The notes beneath the pieces are model-generated. The model ran no database searches, was not told the origin of the DNA, and saw only the letters and a list, made by a program, of their open reading frames with translations. Shown one piece after another: positions 54,342 through 63,979 of a stretch of 64,000 nucleotides of DNA. Origin of the DNA: Bacteroidia bacterium (GTDB taxonomy: Bacteria; Bacteroidota; Bacteroidia; B-17B0; Aurantibacillaceae); contig JAEUTN010000012.1 in NCBI GenBank assembly GCA_016787895.1, positions 62,001-126,000 of the forward strand, written 5' to 3'. Position numbers and translations under genes: made by a program. Each line of letters starts with the position of its first letter. Position 1 is the first letter of the stretch.

Positions 54342-55560
54342 ATTTTTTTAATTCTTCCATAAACGCGTGGGCAATTTTCTCCCTATCAAATTGGCGCTGA
54401 ACATAGGTCCTGCCATTTTTTCCAAACTTAGTGAAATTCCCGCTGTCGGAACAAAGCTCACGTATGGCCGACACCAGGGCCTCTTCATTTTCCGGTTCAA
54501 AATAATACCCGCACTGTCCCTGATGAATAAACAAATCCCGGGCTTCTCCATCCACACCCAGTAAAATGGGCAATTCCATGGCCAGACTTTCAAAAATCTT
54601 GGAAGGAATGGCTCCTAAAAAAAGTTCGAGTTTACGGAGGGGTATGATGGAAGCGTTCACCGATTTTAACACCTCCGGCATTTCTGTTTTGGTAACAGCA
54701 TCCAGAAAAAACACATTGTTCAATGCCCATTCGGTTTTCAGACGTTCCAGCTTTTGTTTTTCGGGACCGCTGCCCATCAGCACAAATTTCAGGCGTTTGT
54801 TTTCCTGCAGGGCTTTCGCCGCTTTTAGTATCACTTCCAAACCCTGAGCAATGCCAATAATACCGGCGTAAAGAAAAAGCACATCATCCACAGCAAAACC
54901 TTGTTTTTGCCGCCAATTACCCGCCTGGGTTTCGGAAGGGTTGTAATACGAAAGGTCGACCCCGTTTGGCAACCAATAGGTTTTTACCTCCGGAAATCGC
55001 TGCTGAATGTTTTTACAAATGCCCTGGGTTTGTCCGCTTACAAAAACCGATTGGCGGTAAAGTTTTGCTTCCAGCCGATAAGCAAAACTGAGCAGCAGTT
55101 TATTATTCACCACGCCCAGTTTTTCAGCACTCTCGGGCCATAAATCACTCACATTAAAAATCAGTTTTGCCTTTTTACGTCTGGCCAGGTACATGGCGCT
55201 ATAACCTAAAAACAAAGGGGGAGACTCACACAATAAAAAATCAACATGACCCAGTTTTTTGTTCCCGATTCTCGCGCTGGAAATCACGAATGAAAAATAA
55301 TTCCGCAATCTGGAAAGGATGTCTCTTTTTTTGGAAACATATATAGATGAACGGTGTACTTTCAATCCACTCTTCTCCTCATAAACATACGATTTCCCGA
55401 GATACGAGGTGTGAATTTCCATCTGAGGGTAATTGGGCATGGCGGTGAGTACACTCACCTCTACACCCATCTTGTGCAAACGAACTGCCAGCTCAAACAA
55501 GCGGTTTTGAGGCGCGCCCACCTCCGGTGGAAAATATTGGCTCAGGATGAGCAGTTTCAT
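54334..55560 (-). CDS. Glycosyltransferase family 4
   Basis: 408 residues with GT-B fold typical of WbuB/WcaI-like proteins: LILSQYFPPEVGAPQNRLFE at the N-terminus, LIFNVSDLWPESAEKLG in the middle, and the donor-binding region IIPLRKLELFLGAIPSKIFE with a Glu-x7-Glu-like pair near IFESLAMELPILLG. Starts the operon that continues with the methyltransferase, ligase and M23 genes. The sugar transferred is not predictable. Confidence 0.92.
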   Translation of the reverse strand: MKLLILSQYFPPEVGAPQNRLFELAVRLHKMGVEVSVLTAMPNYPQMEIHTSYLGKSYVYEEKSGLKVHRSSIYVSKKRDILSRLRNYFSFVISSARIGNKKLGHVDFLLCESPPLFLGYSAMYLARRKKAKLIFNVSDLWPESAEKLGVVNNKLLLSFAYRLEAKLYRQSVFVSGQTQGICKNIQQRFPEVKTYWLPNGVDLSYYNPSETQAGNWRQKQGFAVDDVLFLYAGIIGIAQGLEVILKAAKALQENKRLKFVLMGSGPEKQKLERLKTEWALNNVFFLDAVTKTEMPEVLKSVNASIIPLRKLELFLGAIPSKIFESLAMELPILLGVDGEARDLFIHQGQCGYYFEPENEEALVSAIRELCSDSGNFTKFGKNGRTYVQRQFDREKIAHAFMEELKKYE

Positions 55561-55595
55561 TCCTCAAAAATAGAAGAAAATGCGGGCTGTAAAAC

Positions 55596-58514
55596 TTATT
55601 TCAGCGCTTCGTAAAAGGCCTTGTGTATTTTACTGCGTATCGCCAGCTTAGCCAGCTTATTGTCATCGGCGCTTGGAAATACCCGGTTGCTCAAAAACAC
55701 ATACACCAGTTTATTTTTTGGATCGGCCCAGGCAAAGGTTCCGGTAAATCCGCTGTGGCCAAAGCTTTCAGGACTACATTCCGAAGTTACAGGGCTGTCT
55801 TTTCCGTTTCCGGTTTCCGGTTTTTCGAAACACAGTCCGCGTCGGTTATCCGGACAAAAGTGGCAAGCGGTATACTCCTTCACCAGATTGCTGTCAATTA
55901 AGCGAATGCCGTTTAGCTCTCCTTTGTTCAAATACAATTGCATCAATTTTCCAAGTTCCATGGCGTTACCGAATTGCCCGGCATGAGCTGAAATGCCTCC
56001 CTGCAAAGCCGCTCCAGGATCATGAACGTAGCCTTGTATGAGTTGGCGACGGTATTTATCGTCGTTTTCAGTTGGGGCAATCTGCGTTTTGGAAAGGTAG
56101 TTCAAGGGCAGGTAATTCAAACCTATTCCATTTTTGAAATAAAGGTCATTCACGTAGTCCTGTTGTGTCTTTCCCGATAAGGTTTCAATGATGCGCTGCA
56201 TAAAATAATAACCCAAATCGCTGTAAAGGTACTTGCCCCTTGGTTCCACTTTGGATTCGATGATGCGCTGATAAATGCTGTCGTTATAGCCTTTTTTCAC
56301 GTACAGACCTTTGGCCACCTGTATGGGAAATTCTTCGGAGGCTGTTTTGGAGTAATACCCTTTTTTGTAGTCTCCGTTCTTTTCCACTGTTTTCAGGTAA
56401 AAGGGAATCCAGGCTTCGAGACCGGCCTGGTGGGTAAGCACATCTTCGATGATAAGATTTTCTTTGTTGCTGCCTTTCAATTCGGGAAGATAGTCACCAA
56501 GCGTTTTTTTGTAATCAAATTTTCCTTCTTCCTGCAGTTTCATAAGCGCTAAAGCCGTAGAAGAAATTTTTGTGACGCTGGCCAAATCATACACCGTGCC
56601 ATTATCCACCCGTTTGGAATCTTTAGCGTAGGTATATGAACCAAACGCTTTTTGGTACACCACCGAACCGTCTTTCATGGCCAGGATCTGACAACCCGGG
56701 TAGGCTTTTTCTTCAATGCCGGCAAGGGCAATGCTGTCCACCAATGAAAATTGTTTTCCCCGGTAATTACGTTTTTCTGCTTCAAGGTCGAAACTCGCCT
56801 GCAAGTTCAGTGTTAGGGCGTAGTTGCAGGTAAACTGTTTTAAACTTACCGGCAGTTTACCATTGGCCTGCTGGGCGCCAAGTATCAGGTTGGCGCTGGC
56901 TCTTAACAGCGAAGGAATGTATTCGTAAGCCATCACTACGGCTTTGTAATTTTTCAGAGAGTTGATTTTGTTCAGGATGTAAGGATTGGTAGCCACCACC
57001 AACACCGTTGGTTTCATGCGTGCTATGGAATCCATCAACCACAGGGTTTGAGAGCCTACCCCGTAATTGTTCTCCGGCTTGGCACCTGCTTTGTTCAATT
57101 GAAGGATAACCACATCGGCTTGTTTAATCTTGTCAAAGCCTCTTTTTATCACATCGATCGTGGTTTCGTGTGTAAAGCCAAGGTGCTCGGTGTACCCGTA
57201 ATTTTTGAGCTGGTAATACAGGGCATTTTCTTCCTCCACCCCAAACGATACTTCAATCAGTTTTAAGCTATCGGTGTTTTTAAGGGGTAAATAGTTTTTA
57301 TCGTTCTTTAGTAATGTTATGGCTTCCTGGGCCAGTTTTTCATTGAGTTTAGCGGCTTCAGGGGTGTTCAGTTCTTTGTGAAGGTTACGGGTCACAATCT
57401 CCTGCTTTTTGTTTAAACCACACCAGTACTTGGCTTTGAGGAGTTTTTTACAACGCTTGTCAAGGTCCTCCTGCGAAAGTTTATTTTCCGCAATTGCTTT
57501 TTTAATGGTTTCAATGGCCAGGGGCACATCCGCCGGAAACAACAAAATATCGTTGCCGGCTTGAAGGGCTTTTACTTCCATTTCACCGGAAGGAAAAAAT
57601 TTGGCAATGCCTTTCATGTTCATGGCATCGGTAAAAATCAGACCCTCAAAGCCCATTTTGGTTTTGAGAAGGTCGGTAACAATTTTGGAAGATAAAGTTG
57701 AAGGAAGATCCTTGCTGTTATCAAGGGCTGTTACGTTCATGTGAGCCACCATAATGGAGCCCAGGCCTTTTTCAATAAGAAAACGAAAGGGATACAATTC
57801 CAGACTATCGAGGCGGGCGGCACTGTGGTTCACCTGGGGCAAGTTGAGGTGAGAATCGGTATCGGTATCGCCATGACCGGGAAAATGTTTTCCGCAAGCC
57901 AATACATGCTCGTCCTGCAAACCCTTCATGTACATATAGGATTTTTGAGAGACTCTGATTTTGTTTTCTCCAAAACTTCTGAGACCAATCACCGGGTTCA
58001 GGGGATTGTTGTTTACGTCGGCATCCGGCGCAAAGTTCACGTGTATACCCAGGCGTTTGCACTCCCGGGCAATTTGCCGGCCCATTTCATAAATGAGGCT
58101 ATCGTTTTGTATGGCTCCCAGAGTCATTTGTTTGGGATAACGCATGGTGCTGTCGAGGCGCATGGCTAAACCCCACTCCCCATCGGTACTGTACAACAAG
58201 GGGGTTTTGGCAAAACTCTGGTAATAATTGGCCAGTTTGCCCTGACGCAGGGGACCGCCCTGCATCCAAATCAATCCTCCGATGTTGTAGTTGCGTATGA
58301 GTTCGCTGATTTCTTTTACGTGTTTAAGGTCGCGGTTGCTGTAGACCGCCACCATAAACAGCTGGGCAATGCGTTCATCGGGACTCAGGGAATTAAACAC
58401 CGAATCTACCCAGGGGCTTTCCAACTGAGTAAATTCAGGTCCGGTTGACTTCTCGGAGTCAGGAATAAAGGCCAGGAAAAAAATCGAAAGCAGTACAAGC
58501 GCAAATTTGTTCAT
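55596..58514 (-). CDS. GH3 beta-N-acetylglucosaminidase fused to a serine hydrolase
   Basis: 972 residues with a signal peptide (FALVLLSIFFLAFI). The N-terminal half (about 35-360) is a GH3 NagZ-type catalytic domain with KHFPGHGDTDTDSH (the conserved His/Asp loop) and the candidate nucleophile region FTDAMNMKG. A middle GH3 C-terminal-like region (about 390-560) follows. The last ~400 residues are a beta-lactamase/class C-type serine hydrolase with SVTK as SxxK, YSDLGYYF as YxN-like and HSGFTG as the third motif. Such a fusion in the envelope suits peptidoglycan turnover. Confidence 0.92.
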   Translation of the reverse strand: MNKFALVLLSIFFLAFIPDSEKSTGPEFTQLESPWVDSVFNSLSPDERIAQLFMVAVYSNRDLKHVKEISELIRNYNIGGLIWMQGGPLRQGKLANYYQSFAKTPLLYSTDGEWGLAMRLDSTMRYPKQMTLGAIQNDSLIYEMGRQIARECKRLGIHVNFAPDADVNNNPLNPVIGLRSFGENKIRVSQKSYMYMKGLQDEHVLACGKHFPGHGDTDTDSHLNLPQVNHSAARLDSLELYPFRFLIEKGLGSIMVAHMNVTALDNSKDLPSTLSSKIVTDLLKTKMGFEGLIFTDAMNMKGIAKFFPSGEMEVKALQAGNDILLFPADVPLAIETIKKAIAENKLSQEDLDKRCKKLLKAKYWCGLNKKQEIVTRNLHKELNTPEAAKLNEKLAQEAITLLKNDKNYLPLKNTDSLKLIEVSFGVEEENALYYQLKNYGYTEHLGFTHETTIDVIKRGFDKIKQADVVILQLNKAGAKPENNYGVGSQTLWLMDSIARMKPTVLVVATNPYILNKINSLKNYKAVVMAYEYIPSLLRASANLILGAQQANGKLPVSLKQFTCNYALTLNLQASFDLEAEKRNYRGKQFSLVDSIALAGIEEKAYPGCQILAMKDGSVVYQKAFGSYTYAKDSKRVDNGTVYDLASVTKISSTALALMKLQEEGKFDYKKTLGDYLPELKGSNKENLIIEDVLTHQAGLEAWIPFYLKTVEKNGDYKKGYYSKTASEEFPIQVAKGLYVKKGYNDSIYQRIIESKVEPRGKYLYSDLGYYFMQRIIETLSGKTQQDYVNDLYFKNGIGLNYLPLNYLSKTQIAPTENDDKYRRQLIQGYVHDPGAALQGGISAHAGQFGNAMELGKLMQLYLNKGELNGIRLIDSNLVKEYTACHFCPDNRRGLCFEKPETGNGKDSPVTSECSPESFGHSGFTGTFAWADPKNKLVYVFLSNRVFPSADDNKLAKLAIRSKIHKAFYEALK

Positions 58515-58840
58515 CCTTTAAAGGTAGGCAGGCAAAAAAGTTCTTGTAAGCTGGCTTGCTTTTTTTGTTAACAGGGGGGTATAGAAAACCTTGCTTTTAA
58601 TTTCATATTTCGATAACTGTCCTCCAGGGTAGTTTACACCCCAATGTAAAGATGCAACAGATAATAAGATTTCTCAGCATGCATTATTGTTCATATGAGT
58701 CCGCGAACGTTCAAGGCAGGGATTAGCTGCAGGTTCTGTTACTGCTGCAAAAGGGCGATGATCAAGGCAAACAAAAGAGCTCGTTTCTAAGTACAGAAAG
58801 GAAAAAACCATATGTTGAAGGAATTCACCCATTCAATAAA

Positions 58841-58871
58841 TATGTTGAAAAAATGAGAAAATTTCAACATA
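58841..58871. repeat. Perfect 10-base inverted repeat
   Basis: Arms TATGTTGAAA (58841-58850) and TTTCAACATA (58862-58871) are perfect reverse complements around an 11-base A-rich loop. A copy of TATGTTGAA also occurs at 58811-58819. Confidence 0.8.
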
Positions 58872-58984
58872 AACATCGGATGCGTTTCTTTTGATTAAAC
58901 ATAGCTTTTTTACATAGAATCTGATAGTACATTTCCCAAATGCCCCAACAGACGGATTTGCCATTTAGTTTACCCTCTCGTTTC

Positions 58985-59020
58985 TATCATACATTTTGTA
59001 TGATACATTTTGTACGATAC
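58985..59020. repeat. Tandem 14-base palindromic repeat, operator-like
   Basis: TATCATACA (58985-58993), TTT and TGTATGATA (58997-59005) form a perfect palindrome. The 14-base unit ATACATTTTGTATG (58989-59002) repeats at 59003-59016 with one change (ATACATTTTGTACG) and a partial third unit follows. The layout is like that of overlapping repressor-binding sites. Confidence 0.7.
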
Positions 59021-59185
59021 TACTGCTGTAGAAGTATTTCACATCAATTCATTGTCCCAAAAAAAATTCACTGCCTTTTTTGAACTAAAAACCTTGCTCC
59101 TAAGTTTTAAGCCTCTTTTCCACCAACCAACAAGCTCTTGTTGATATTCCGGTACAGATTTCCCTGAACAAACTCTGCCCTCTTC

Positions 59186-59193
59186 TACATTTG
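59186..59193 (+). promoter_or_regulatory. Probable -7 element of the glucosaminidase gene
   Basis: TACATTTG, an exact TAnnTTTG match, 23 bases before the ATG at 59217; a start near 59200 is predicted. No TTTG -33 box at the usual distance. Confidence 0.45.
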
Positions 59194-59216
59194 TTACAGG
59201 CAGCAATCCCCCTCAA

Positions 59217-59939
59217 ATGAACCTTATCCGGTCAAACAAACGCATTTCTCCTTTCTTGCTGTTTCTGCTATTGGCCTTTTCTCAACACCTGCTCCGGGCT
59301 CAGCCTCCTCAATACAAAATGCAGGTGTACATTTCTACCTGGTCGGAACTGGCCGTATCTCAAATGATACAACACGGCGTACCCGCCAGCATTACCCTGG
59401 CCCAGGCTATTTTTGAAAGCCGCTGCGGAGGCAGTGAACTGGCCAAACGCTCCAACAACCATTTTGGCATTAAATGCCATGTGGGTTGGCAGGGCGATAC
59501 CATTGTGAAAGACGATGACACACTCAACGAATGTTTCAGACGATACAGAAGCGTTGAGGAATCTTACACCGATCACAGTTTGTTCCTGTCTAAACGTCCC
59601 CGTTACGCAACCTTATTTGAACTGCATGGCCGCGATTACAAAGCCTGGTGTTATGGATTAAAAGAAGCCGGTTACGCCACCTACGAAACCTATGCCGAAG
59701 AATTGATTCGTTTAATTGAACAAACAGGTTTGTACAAACTCGATGGGGTACAGGAAATTAGTCCGAAACAGGCCTTTGAATCTACCGACAGGCCTTTAAA
59801 ACTTTCGGCTTACACCCCAAAAGCCTTTGACCTCAAAAGTTTCTCCGAATATGAGCTGCTTTGGATGGATGAGTTAAACGCCCACATCCGCAGCCTCGAC
59901 CTCATTGTAAAGCGCGGGAAAACCGCAAAAAGAGGTTAG
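59217..59939 (+). CDS. GH73 glucosaminidase domain protein
   Basis: 240 residues with a signal peptide (FLLFLLLAFSQHLLRA). The mature protein is a single GH73/glucosaminidase domain: QMIQHGVPASITLAQAIFES with the catalytic Glu of the GH73 fold, GGSELAKRSNNHFGIKCHVG and YDDDTLNECFRRYRSVEESY-like text, HSLFL and YGLKEAGYATYETYAEELI. It is similar to the FlgJ C-terminus and should cleave peptidoglycan. No LysM follows, unlike many relatives, so the ~75-residue tail (about 165-240) may take that role. Confidence 0.9.
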   Translation: MNLIRSNKRISPFLLFLLLAFSQHLLRAQPPQYKMQVYISTWSELAVSQMIQHGVPASITLAQAIFESRCGGSELAKRSNNHFGIKCHVGWQGDTIVKDDDTLNECFRRYRSVEESYTDHSLFLSKRPRYATLFELHGRDYKAWCYGLKEAGYATYETYAEELIRLIEQTGLYKLDGVQEISPKQAFESTDRPLKLSAYTPKAFDLKSFSEYELLWMDELNAHIRSLDLIVKRGKTAKRG

Positions 59940-59969
59940 GTACTACCCCTTTCTGTACATAATAAATTC

Positions 59970-59977
59970 TAAATTTG
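59970..59977 (+). promoter_or_regulatory. Probable -7 promoter element of fumC
   Basis: TAAATTTG, an exact TAnnTTTG match, 19 bases before the fumC ATG at 59997. A start near 59984 is expected. No clear TTTG box at the -33 position. Confidence 0.45.
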
Positions 59978-59996
59978 TGGCCTAAGAAATTAAGCT

Positions 59997-61394
59997 ATGG
60001 AATTCAGAATTGAAAAAGACACCATGGGTGAGGTAAAGGTGCCAGCCCATGTATACTGGGGTGCACAAACCGAACGCAGCCGCAATAACTTTAGAATTGG
60101 TCCCGAGGCCAGCATGCCCAAAGAAATTGTTCAGGCTTTTGGTTACCTTAAAAAAGCGGCAGCACAGGCGAATTTAGAATTGGGCGTTTTGGATAAAACC
60201 AAATGCGAACTCATTGGGAAAGTGTGCGATGAAATTATTGATGGGAAGTTGTACGATCAATTCCCTTTGGTGATATGGCAAACCGGCTCGGGCACCCAAA
60301 GCAACATGAACGCGAACGAGGTGATTGCCTACCGCGCCCATGTGCTGAACGGCGGTAACTTAAACGACGAAAAAAAGATTCTTCATCCCAACGATGATGT
60401 AAATAAATCCCAATCCAGCAACGATACCTACCCCACCGCCATGCACATAGCGGCATACAAACAGGTGGTGGAAATTACCATCCCCGGATTGGAAAAACTG
60501 AAAAACACCCTGCATAAAAAAGCAGAAGCCTATAAAGACATCATCAAAACCGGTCGCACCCACTTTATGGATGCTACTCCGCTTTCGTTAGGTCAGGAGT
60601 TCAGCGGATACGTTCAACAAATACACATGAGCATACGTGCCTTAAAAAATGCACTGGAGGCCGTGAAAGAACTGGCCCTTGGCGGTACAGCCGTAGGAAC
60701 CGGACTTAACACACCCAAAGGTTATGATGTGCTGGTGGCCAAAAAAATTGCTGAACTTACCAAATTGCCTTTTGTAACAGCGCCCAATAAATTTGAAGCC
60801 CTGGCTGCACACGATGCCATGGTGGAATTGAGTGGAGCCCTCAAACGCACGGCAGTAGCCCTAATGAAAATTGCCAACGATGTGCGTATGCTGTCCTCCG
60901 GTCCGCGTTGCGGCATTGGTGAAATTATTATCCCCGACAACGAACCGGGCTCTTCCATCATGCCGGGCAAAGTAAATCCCACTCAACCCGAGGCCCTCAC
61001 CATGGTTTGCGCTCAGGTAATTGGCAACGATGTGGCGGTTTCTGTTGGAGGCGCTACCGGACATTTTGAATTAAATGTGTTTAAACCTCTCATCGCGGCT
61101 AACGTGTTGCAGTCTGCCAGATTGATTGGCGACGCCTGCGTGAGTTTTAACGACAAATGCGCTGAGGGCATTGAACCCAATCTTCCGCAACTTCAGGCCC
61201 ACCTCGAAAATTCGCTGATGCTGGTCACCGCGCTAAACACGCACATTGGCTATGAAAAAGCAGCTAAAATTGCCAAAACCGCGCACAAGGGCAATAAAAC
61301 CCTGCGCGAAGCGGCCATTGAACTGGGTTATTTAACCAATGAACAATTCGATCAGTGGGTACGCCCTGAGGATATGATAGGGAGTATGAAATAA
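59997..61394 (+). CDS. fumC: Class II fumarate hydratase
   Basis: Interconverts fumarate and malate in the TCA cycle. The 465-residue protein has the superfamily motifs: [14 protein letters not shown] near 99-112, [19 protein letters not shown] at the catalytic His, and the signature loop [15 protein letters not shown] with the catalytic Ser. Typical length. Ends 156 bases before pepD with repeats in the gap. Confidence 0.97.
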   Translation: MEFRIEKDTMGEVKVPAHVYWGAQTERSRNNFRIGPEASMPKEIVQAFGYLKKAAAQANLELGVLDKTKCELIGKVCDEIIDGKLYDQFPLVIWQTGSGTQSNMNANEVIAYRAHVLNGGNLNDEKKILHPNDDVNKSQSSNDTYPTAMHIAAYKQVVEITIPGLEKLKNTLHKKAEAYKDIIKTGRTHFMDATPLSLGQEFSGYVQQIHMSIRALKNALEAVKELALGGTAVGTGLNTPKGYDVLVAKKIAELTKLPFVTAPNKFEALAAHDAMVELSGALKRTAVALMKIANDVRMLSSGPRCGIGEIIIPDNEPGSSIMPGKVNPTQPEALTMVCAQVIGNDVAVSVGGATGHFELNVFKPLIAANVLQSARLIGDACVSFNDKCAEGIEPNLPQLQAHLENSLMLVTALNTHIGYEKAAKIAKTAHKGNKTLREAAIELGYLTNEQFDQWVRPEDMIGSMK

Positions 61395-61405
61395 GGTATG
61401 GCTTT

Positions 61406-61502
61406 CCCTGCCCGCCGAAGCACAAGCCAAGCTGCGGCAGGCGGGCGCTACGCACAAGCTCGTTCAAACACCTGCCAGGAGTTTGCCGTCCCTAACGCAG
61501 GT
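61406..61502. repeat. Inverted repeats in the fumC-pepD gap
   Basis: Arms GCCCGCC (61410-61416) and GGCGGGC (61440-61446) form one hairpin, and ACCTGC (61470-61475) and GCAGGT (61497-61502) another. The G/C-rich first arm differs from neighbouring DNA, as in dispersed Bacteroidota intergenic repeats. Confidence 0.6.
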
Positions 61503-61550
61503 ACCCCGTTTCATAGAAAGTTGTTTTAGTTACATTGAAAAAAATACAAC

Positions 61551-62996
61551 ATGTTAAACTCACTCGAACCAAAAACCCTCTGGGCTAATTTTTCAGCATT
61601 GAATGCCGTACCCCGCCCTTCCAAAAAAGAAGAGCGTGTGATTGCCTTTATAGTGCAATTTGGCAAACAACTGGGTCTGCCCACCTACCGGGACGAAGTG
61701 GGCAATGTGATCATCAAAAAACCGGGTAGTAAGGGTTTGGAAAAACGTCCATGCATTTGTTTGCAAAGCCACCTTGACATGGTGCATCAAAAAAACGCCA
61801 ACACCGTTTTTGATTTCGACCAACAAGGCATAGAGATGTTTGTGGAAGGCGATTGGGTAAAAGCCAAAGGCACAACGCTTGGTGCTGATAACGGCATTGG
61901 TGTGGCCGCCATTATGAGTGTTCTTCAGGCCAAAGACCTTGCTCACCCACCCATTGAAGCCCTTTTTACCATTGATGAAGAAACCGGCATGACCGGGGCT
62001 TTAAATTTAAAGGGAGGTTTGCTGGACGCAAAATACATGTTGAATCTGGACACCGAAGACGATAGAGAACTCACCATTGGTTGCGCCGGAGGAGTGGATG
62101 TTACAGCCGGCGGAAACTACAGCGAAGAAGCGCTTGAGGAAGGGTTTACGGCTTATCGCATTTCAGTGAAGGGTTTAACCGGTGGGCATTCCGGCATGGA
62201 CATTCACCTCGGACGTGGCAATGCCAACAAACTCATGAACCGGATTCTGGCACAAGCCACCGAAAAATTTGCTGTTCGCATCAACCAAATCGATGGAGGC
62301 AGCCTCAGAAACGCCATCCCCCGGGAATCCTTTGCTTTGATTGCCTTACCCTTAAAACACCAAAAAGCTTTTCTGGAGTTTATCGGCCATAAAAACAACA
62401 TCCTCAAAGCCGAATACAAAAGCACCGACCCCCATCTCCAATTAACTGCCGAGCCTTCTGAACTTCCAAAAAAAGTGCTCAATAAAGTTTTTGAATCTCA
62501 GCTTTTAAAAACCATTTACGCCTGCCCTTGCGGTATTTACCGCATGAGTCCTGATATTGACCGCTTGGTACAAACCAGCAACAACCTGGCCCGTGTTTTG
62601 GTGAAAGATGGAAGCTATACCATACAATGTTTAACCCGCAGTTCGGTTGACAGCGAAAAAATGGATTTGGCCAACGCCATCAAAAGCTGTTTTGAATTGT
62701 GCGGTGCTTCCATCACCTTCGCCGGTGCTTATCCCGGCTGGACTCCCCAACCCGATTCTGAACTGGTTAAAACCATGAGCGCTTTGTACAAAGAGTTGTA
62801 TAAGGACAACGCCCACGTGAACGCCTGTCATGCCGGTTTGGAATGCGGTATTTTAGGCAATAACTATGCACACATGCAAATGATTTCCTTTGGTCCCAAT
62901 ATCAGGGGCGCACACTCTCCGGATGAATGTGTGCAAATCAGCTCGGTGCAAAAATTCTGGTCGTATTTACTGGAAGCTTTAAAGCGTTTGCAATAA
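61551..62996 (+). CDS. pepD: Aminoacyl-histidine dipeptidase PepD
   Basis: 481 residues of the M20C family, which hydrolyses carnosine-like Xaa-His dipeptides and others. Metal ligands are visible: LQSHLDMVH, TLGADNGIGVAA, IDEETGMTGA, LDTEDD and HAGLECGILG; a dimerisation domain (about 195-310, with GGHSGMDIHLGRGNANKL) is inserted. Typical length. Transcribed on its own downstream of fumC. Confidence 0.93.
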   Translation: MLNSLEPKTLWANFSALNAVPRPSKKEERVIAFIVQFGKQLGLPTYRDEVGNVIIKKPGSKGLEKRPCICLQSHLDMVHQKNANTVFDFDQQGIEMFVEGDWVKAKGTTLGADNGIGVAAIMSVLQAKDLAHPPIEALFTIDEETGMTGALNLKGGLLDAKYMLNLDTEDDRELTIGCAGGVDVTAGGNYSEEALEEGFTAYRISVKGLTGGHSGMDIHLGRGNANKLMNRILAQATEKFAVRINQIDGGSLRNAIPRESFALIALPLKHQKAFLEFIGHKNNILKAEYKSTDPHLQLTAEPSELPKKVLNKVFESQLLKTIYACPCGIYRMSPDIDRLVQTSNNLARVLVKDGSYTIQCLTRSSVDSEKMDLANAIKSCFELCGASITFAGAYPGWTPQPDSELVKTMSALYKELYKDNAHVNACHAGLECGILGNNYAHMQMISFGPNIRGAHSPDECVQISSVQKFWSYLLEALKRLQ

Positions 62997-63038
62997 GATC
63001 CGTTTCGGAAATGCCTCAGCATCCTGCTGCAAGTAAGG

Positions 63039-63946
63039 TCAATCTTTTCGGGTGAGCCAGTGGCGGGTGATGTCAACATACAAAAACAAACAAGCCGTTA
63101 ACACGCCCATTAAAGCTCCCACGCTCACATCGAGTGCGCTGTGTGCACCCATGGCCACCCTTGAAACGCCAACCATATAAGCCCATACAAATGGCAACAC
63201 GTACCACTTCCGCAAATGGACTTTACTGCGGTTGTGATAAATGGCATAAGCAATGAGCATGGCAAACAGAAAAGCATTATAGGTGTGCCCGCTTGGAAAA
63301 GAAAAACCTGCTTCTTCCACCCAATGGGCCTGTATATCGGCATCAATGTTTTGGAATTTCAATGGATTGTTCAGAAGGAGCTCGTTAAAGTACTTTTGTC
63401 TGTCTTGTTTGTCCCATAAATAAAGCGTATCAATTTTAGCAAGGGCCCCAACTTTATCGAGCATGTATACATGGCTTGGACGCTGGAGTTTTAAAACAGG
63501 TTTGGTATAGTTTTCATTGATCCAGGCAAGAGACCCGAAAAAAATCATAAGCGTGAAAACCGAAAGTAAAAATACTCTTGCTTTTTCCCGCTTTTTCATC
63601 TGACTTGAACTGTAGAAATAACCGGTGAGGATGAGCAGAATTAAAAAGCCCTGTGGTCCGCCTGAACTGGTGAAAAAGAAAGCGATCTTGCTCCAGACGC
63701 TGTGTGGTTCACAGGCGGTGAAAGCAATGGGTAAAAAGTAAACCGTGCCACAAAGTGCCAGTAAAAATAGCGCGGCTATGTAAACAATAGGTTTGATGCC
63801 TGTTTTGAAAGCTAAAGCTACGAGAATTTACGAAACAACTCAAAGGCGGCGTGATAGAAATAAGGTTCATGCTCAATGGATTTGGACTCCAGCCGGGGTG
63901 TGAGATGAGTTTCTACAATTTGTAGCAAGAATTCCTGAAGGCGCAT
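63039..63946 (-). pseudogene. PAP2 family phosphatase, probably frameshifted
   Basis: The C-terminal 186 codons (to an ATG at 63599) hold the PAP2 motifs: PSGHTYNAF and SRVAMGAHSALDV; KLQRPSH is the C1-like motif. The same frame stays open upstream to 63827 and encodes two further hydrophobic segments but has no start codon. A 42-codon frame (63946 to 63818) ends there after FELFRKFS. A -1 slip or one lost A in the GTAAATT at 63827-63829 joins both parts into a single 302-residue protein. Either a real frameshift, a sequencing error, or a truncated active form starting at 63599 is possible. Confidence 0.65.
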
Positions 63947-63948
63947 TC

Positions 63949-63956
63949 TAATTTTG
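63949..63956 (+). promoter_or_regulatory. Probable -7 promoter element of the last gene
   Basis: TAATTTTG, an exact TAnnTTTG match, 23 bases before the ATG at 63980. A TTTG at 63919-63922 is 26 bases upstream, slightly too far for the consensus. The element overlaps the region just upstream of the divergent PAP2 gene. Confidence 0.45.
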
Positions 63957-63979
63957 TATTAACCAGAAAAAGCAATAGC

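Larger units (their letters stand above)
58515..59216. other. 702-base intergenic region with palindromes
   Basis: I see no credible gene here. It has two clear palindromic sites (58841-58871 and 58985-59020), a T/A-rich composition, short direct repeats of TATGTTGAA (58811 and 58841) and a -7-like element at its right end. It is upstream of the GH73 gene and may hold a long leader or an RNA of unknown kind. Confidence 0.5.
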
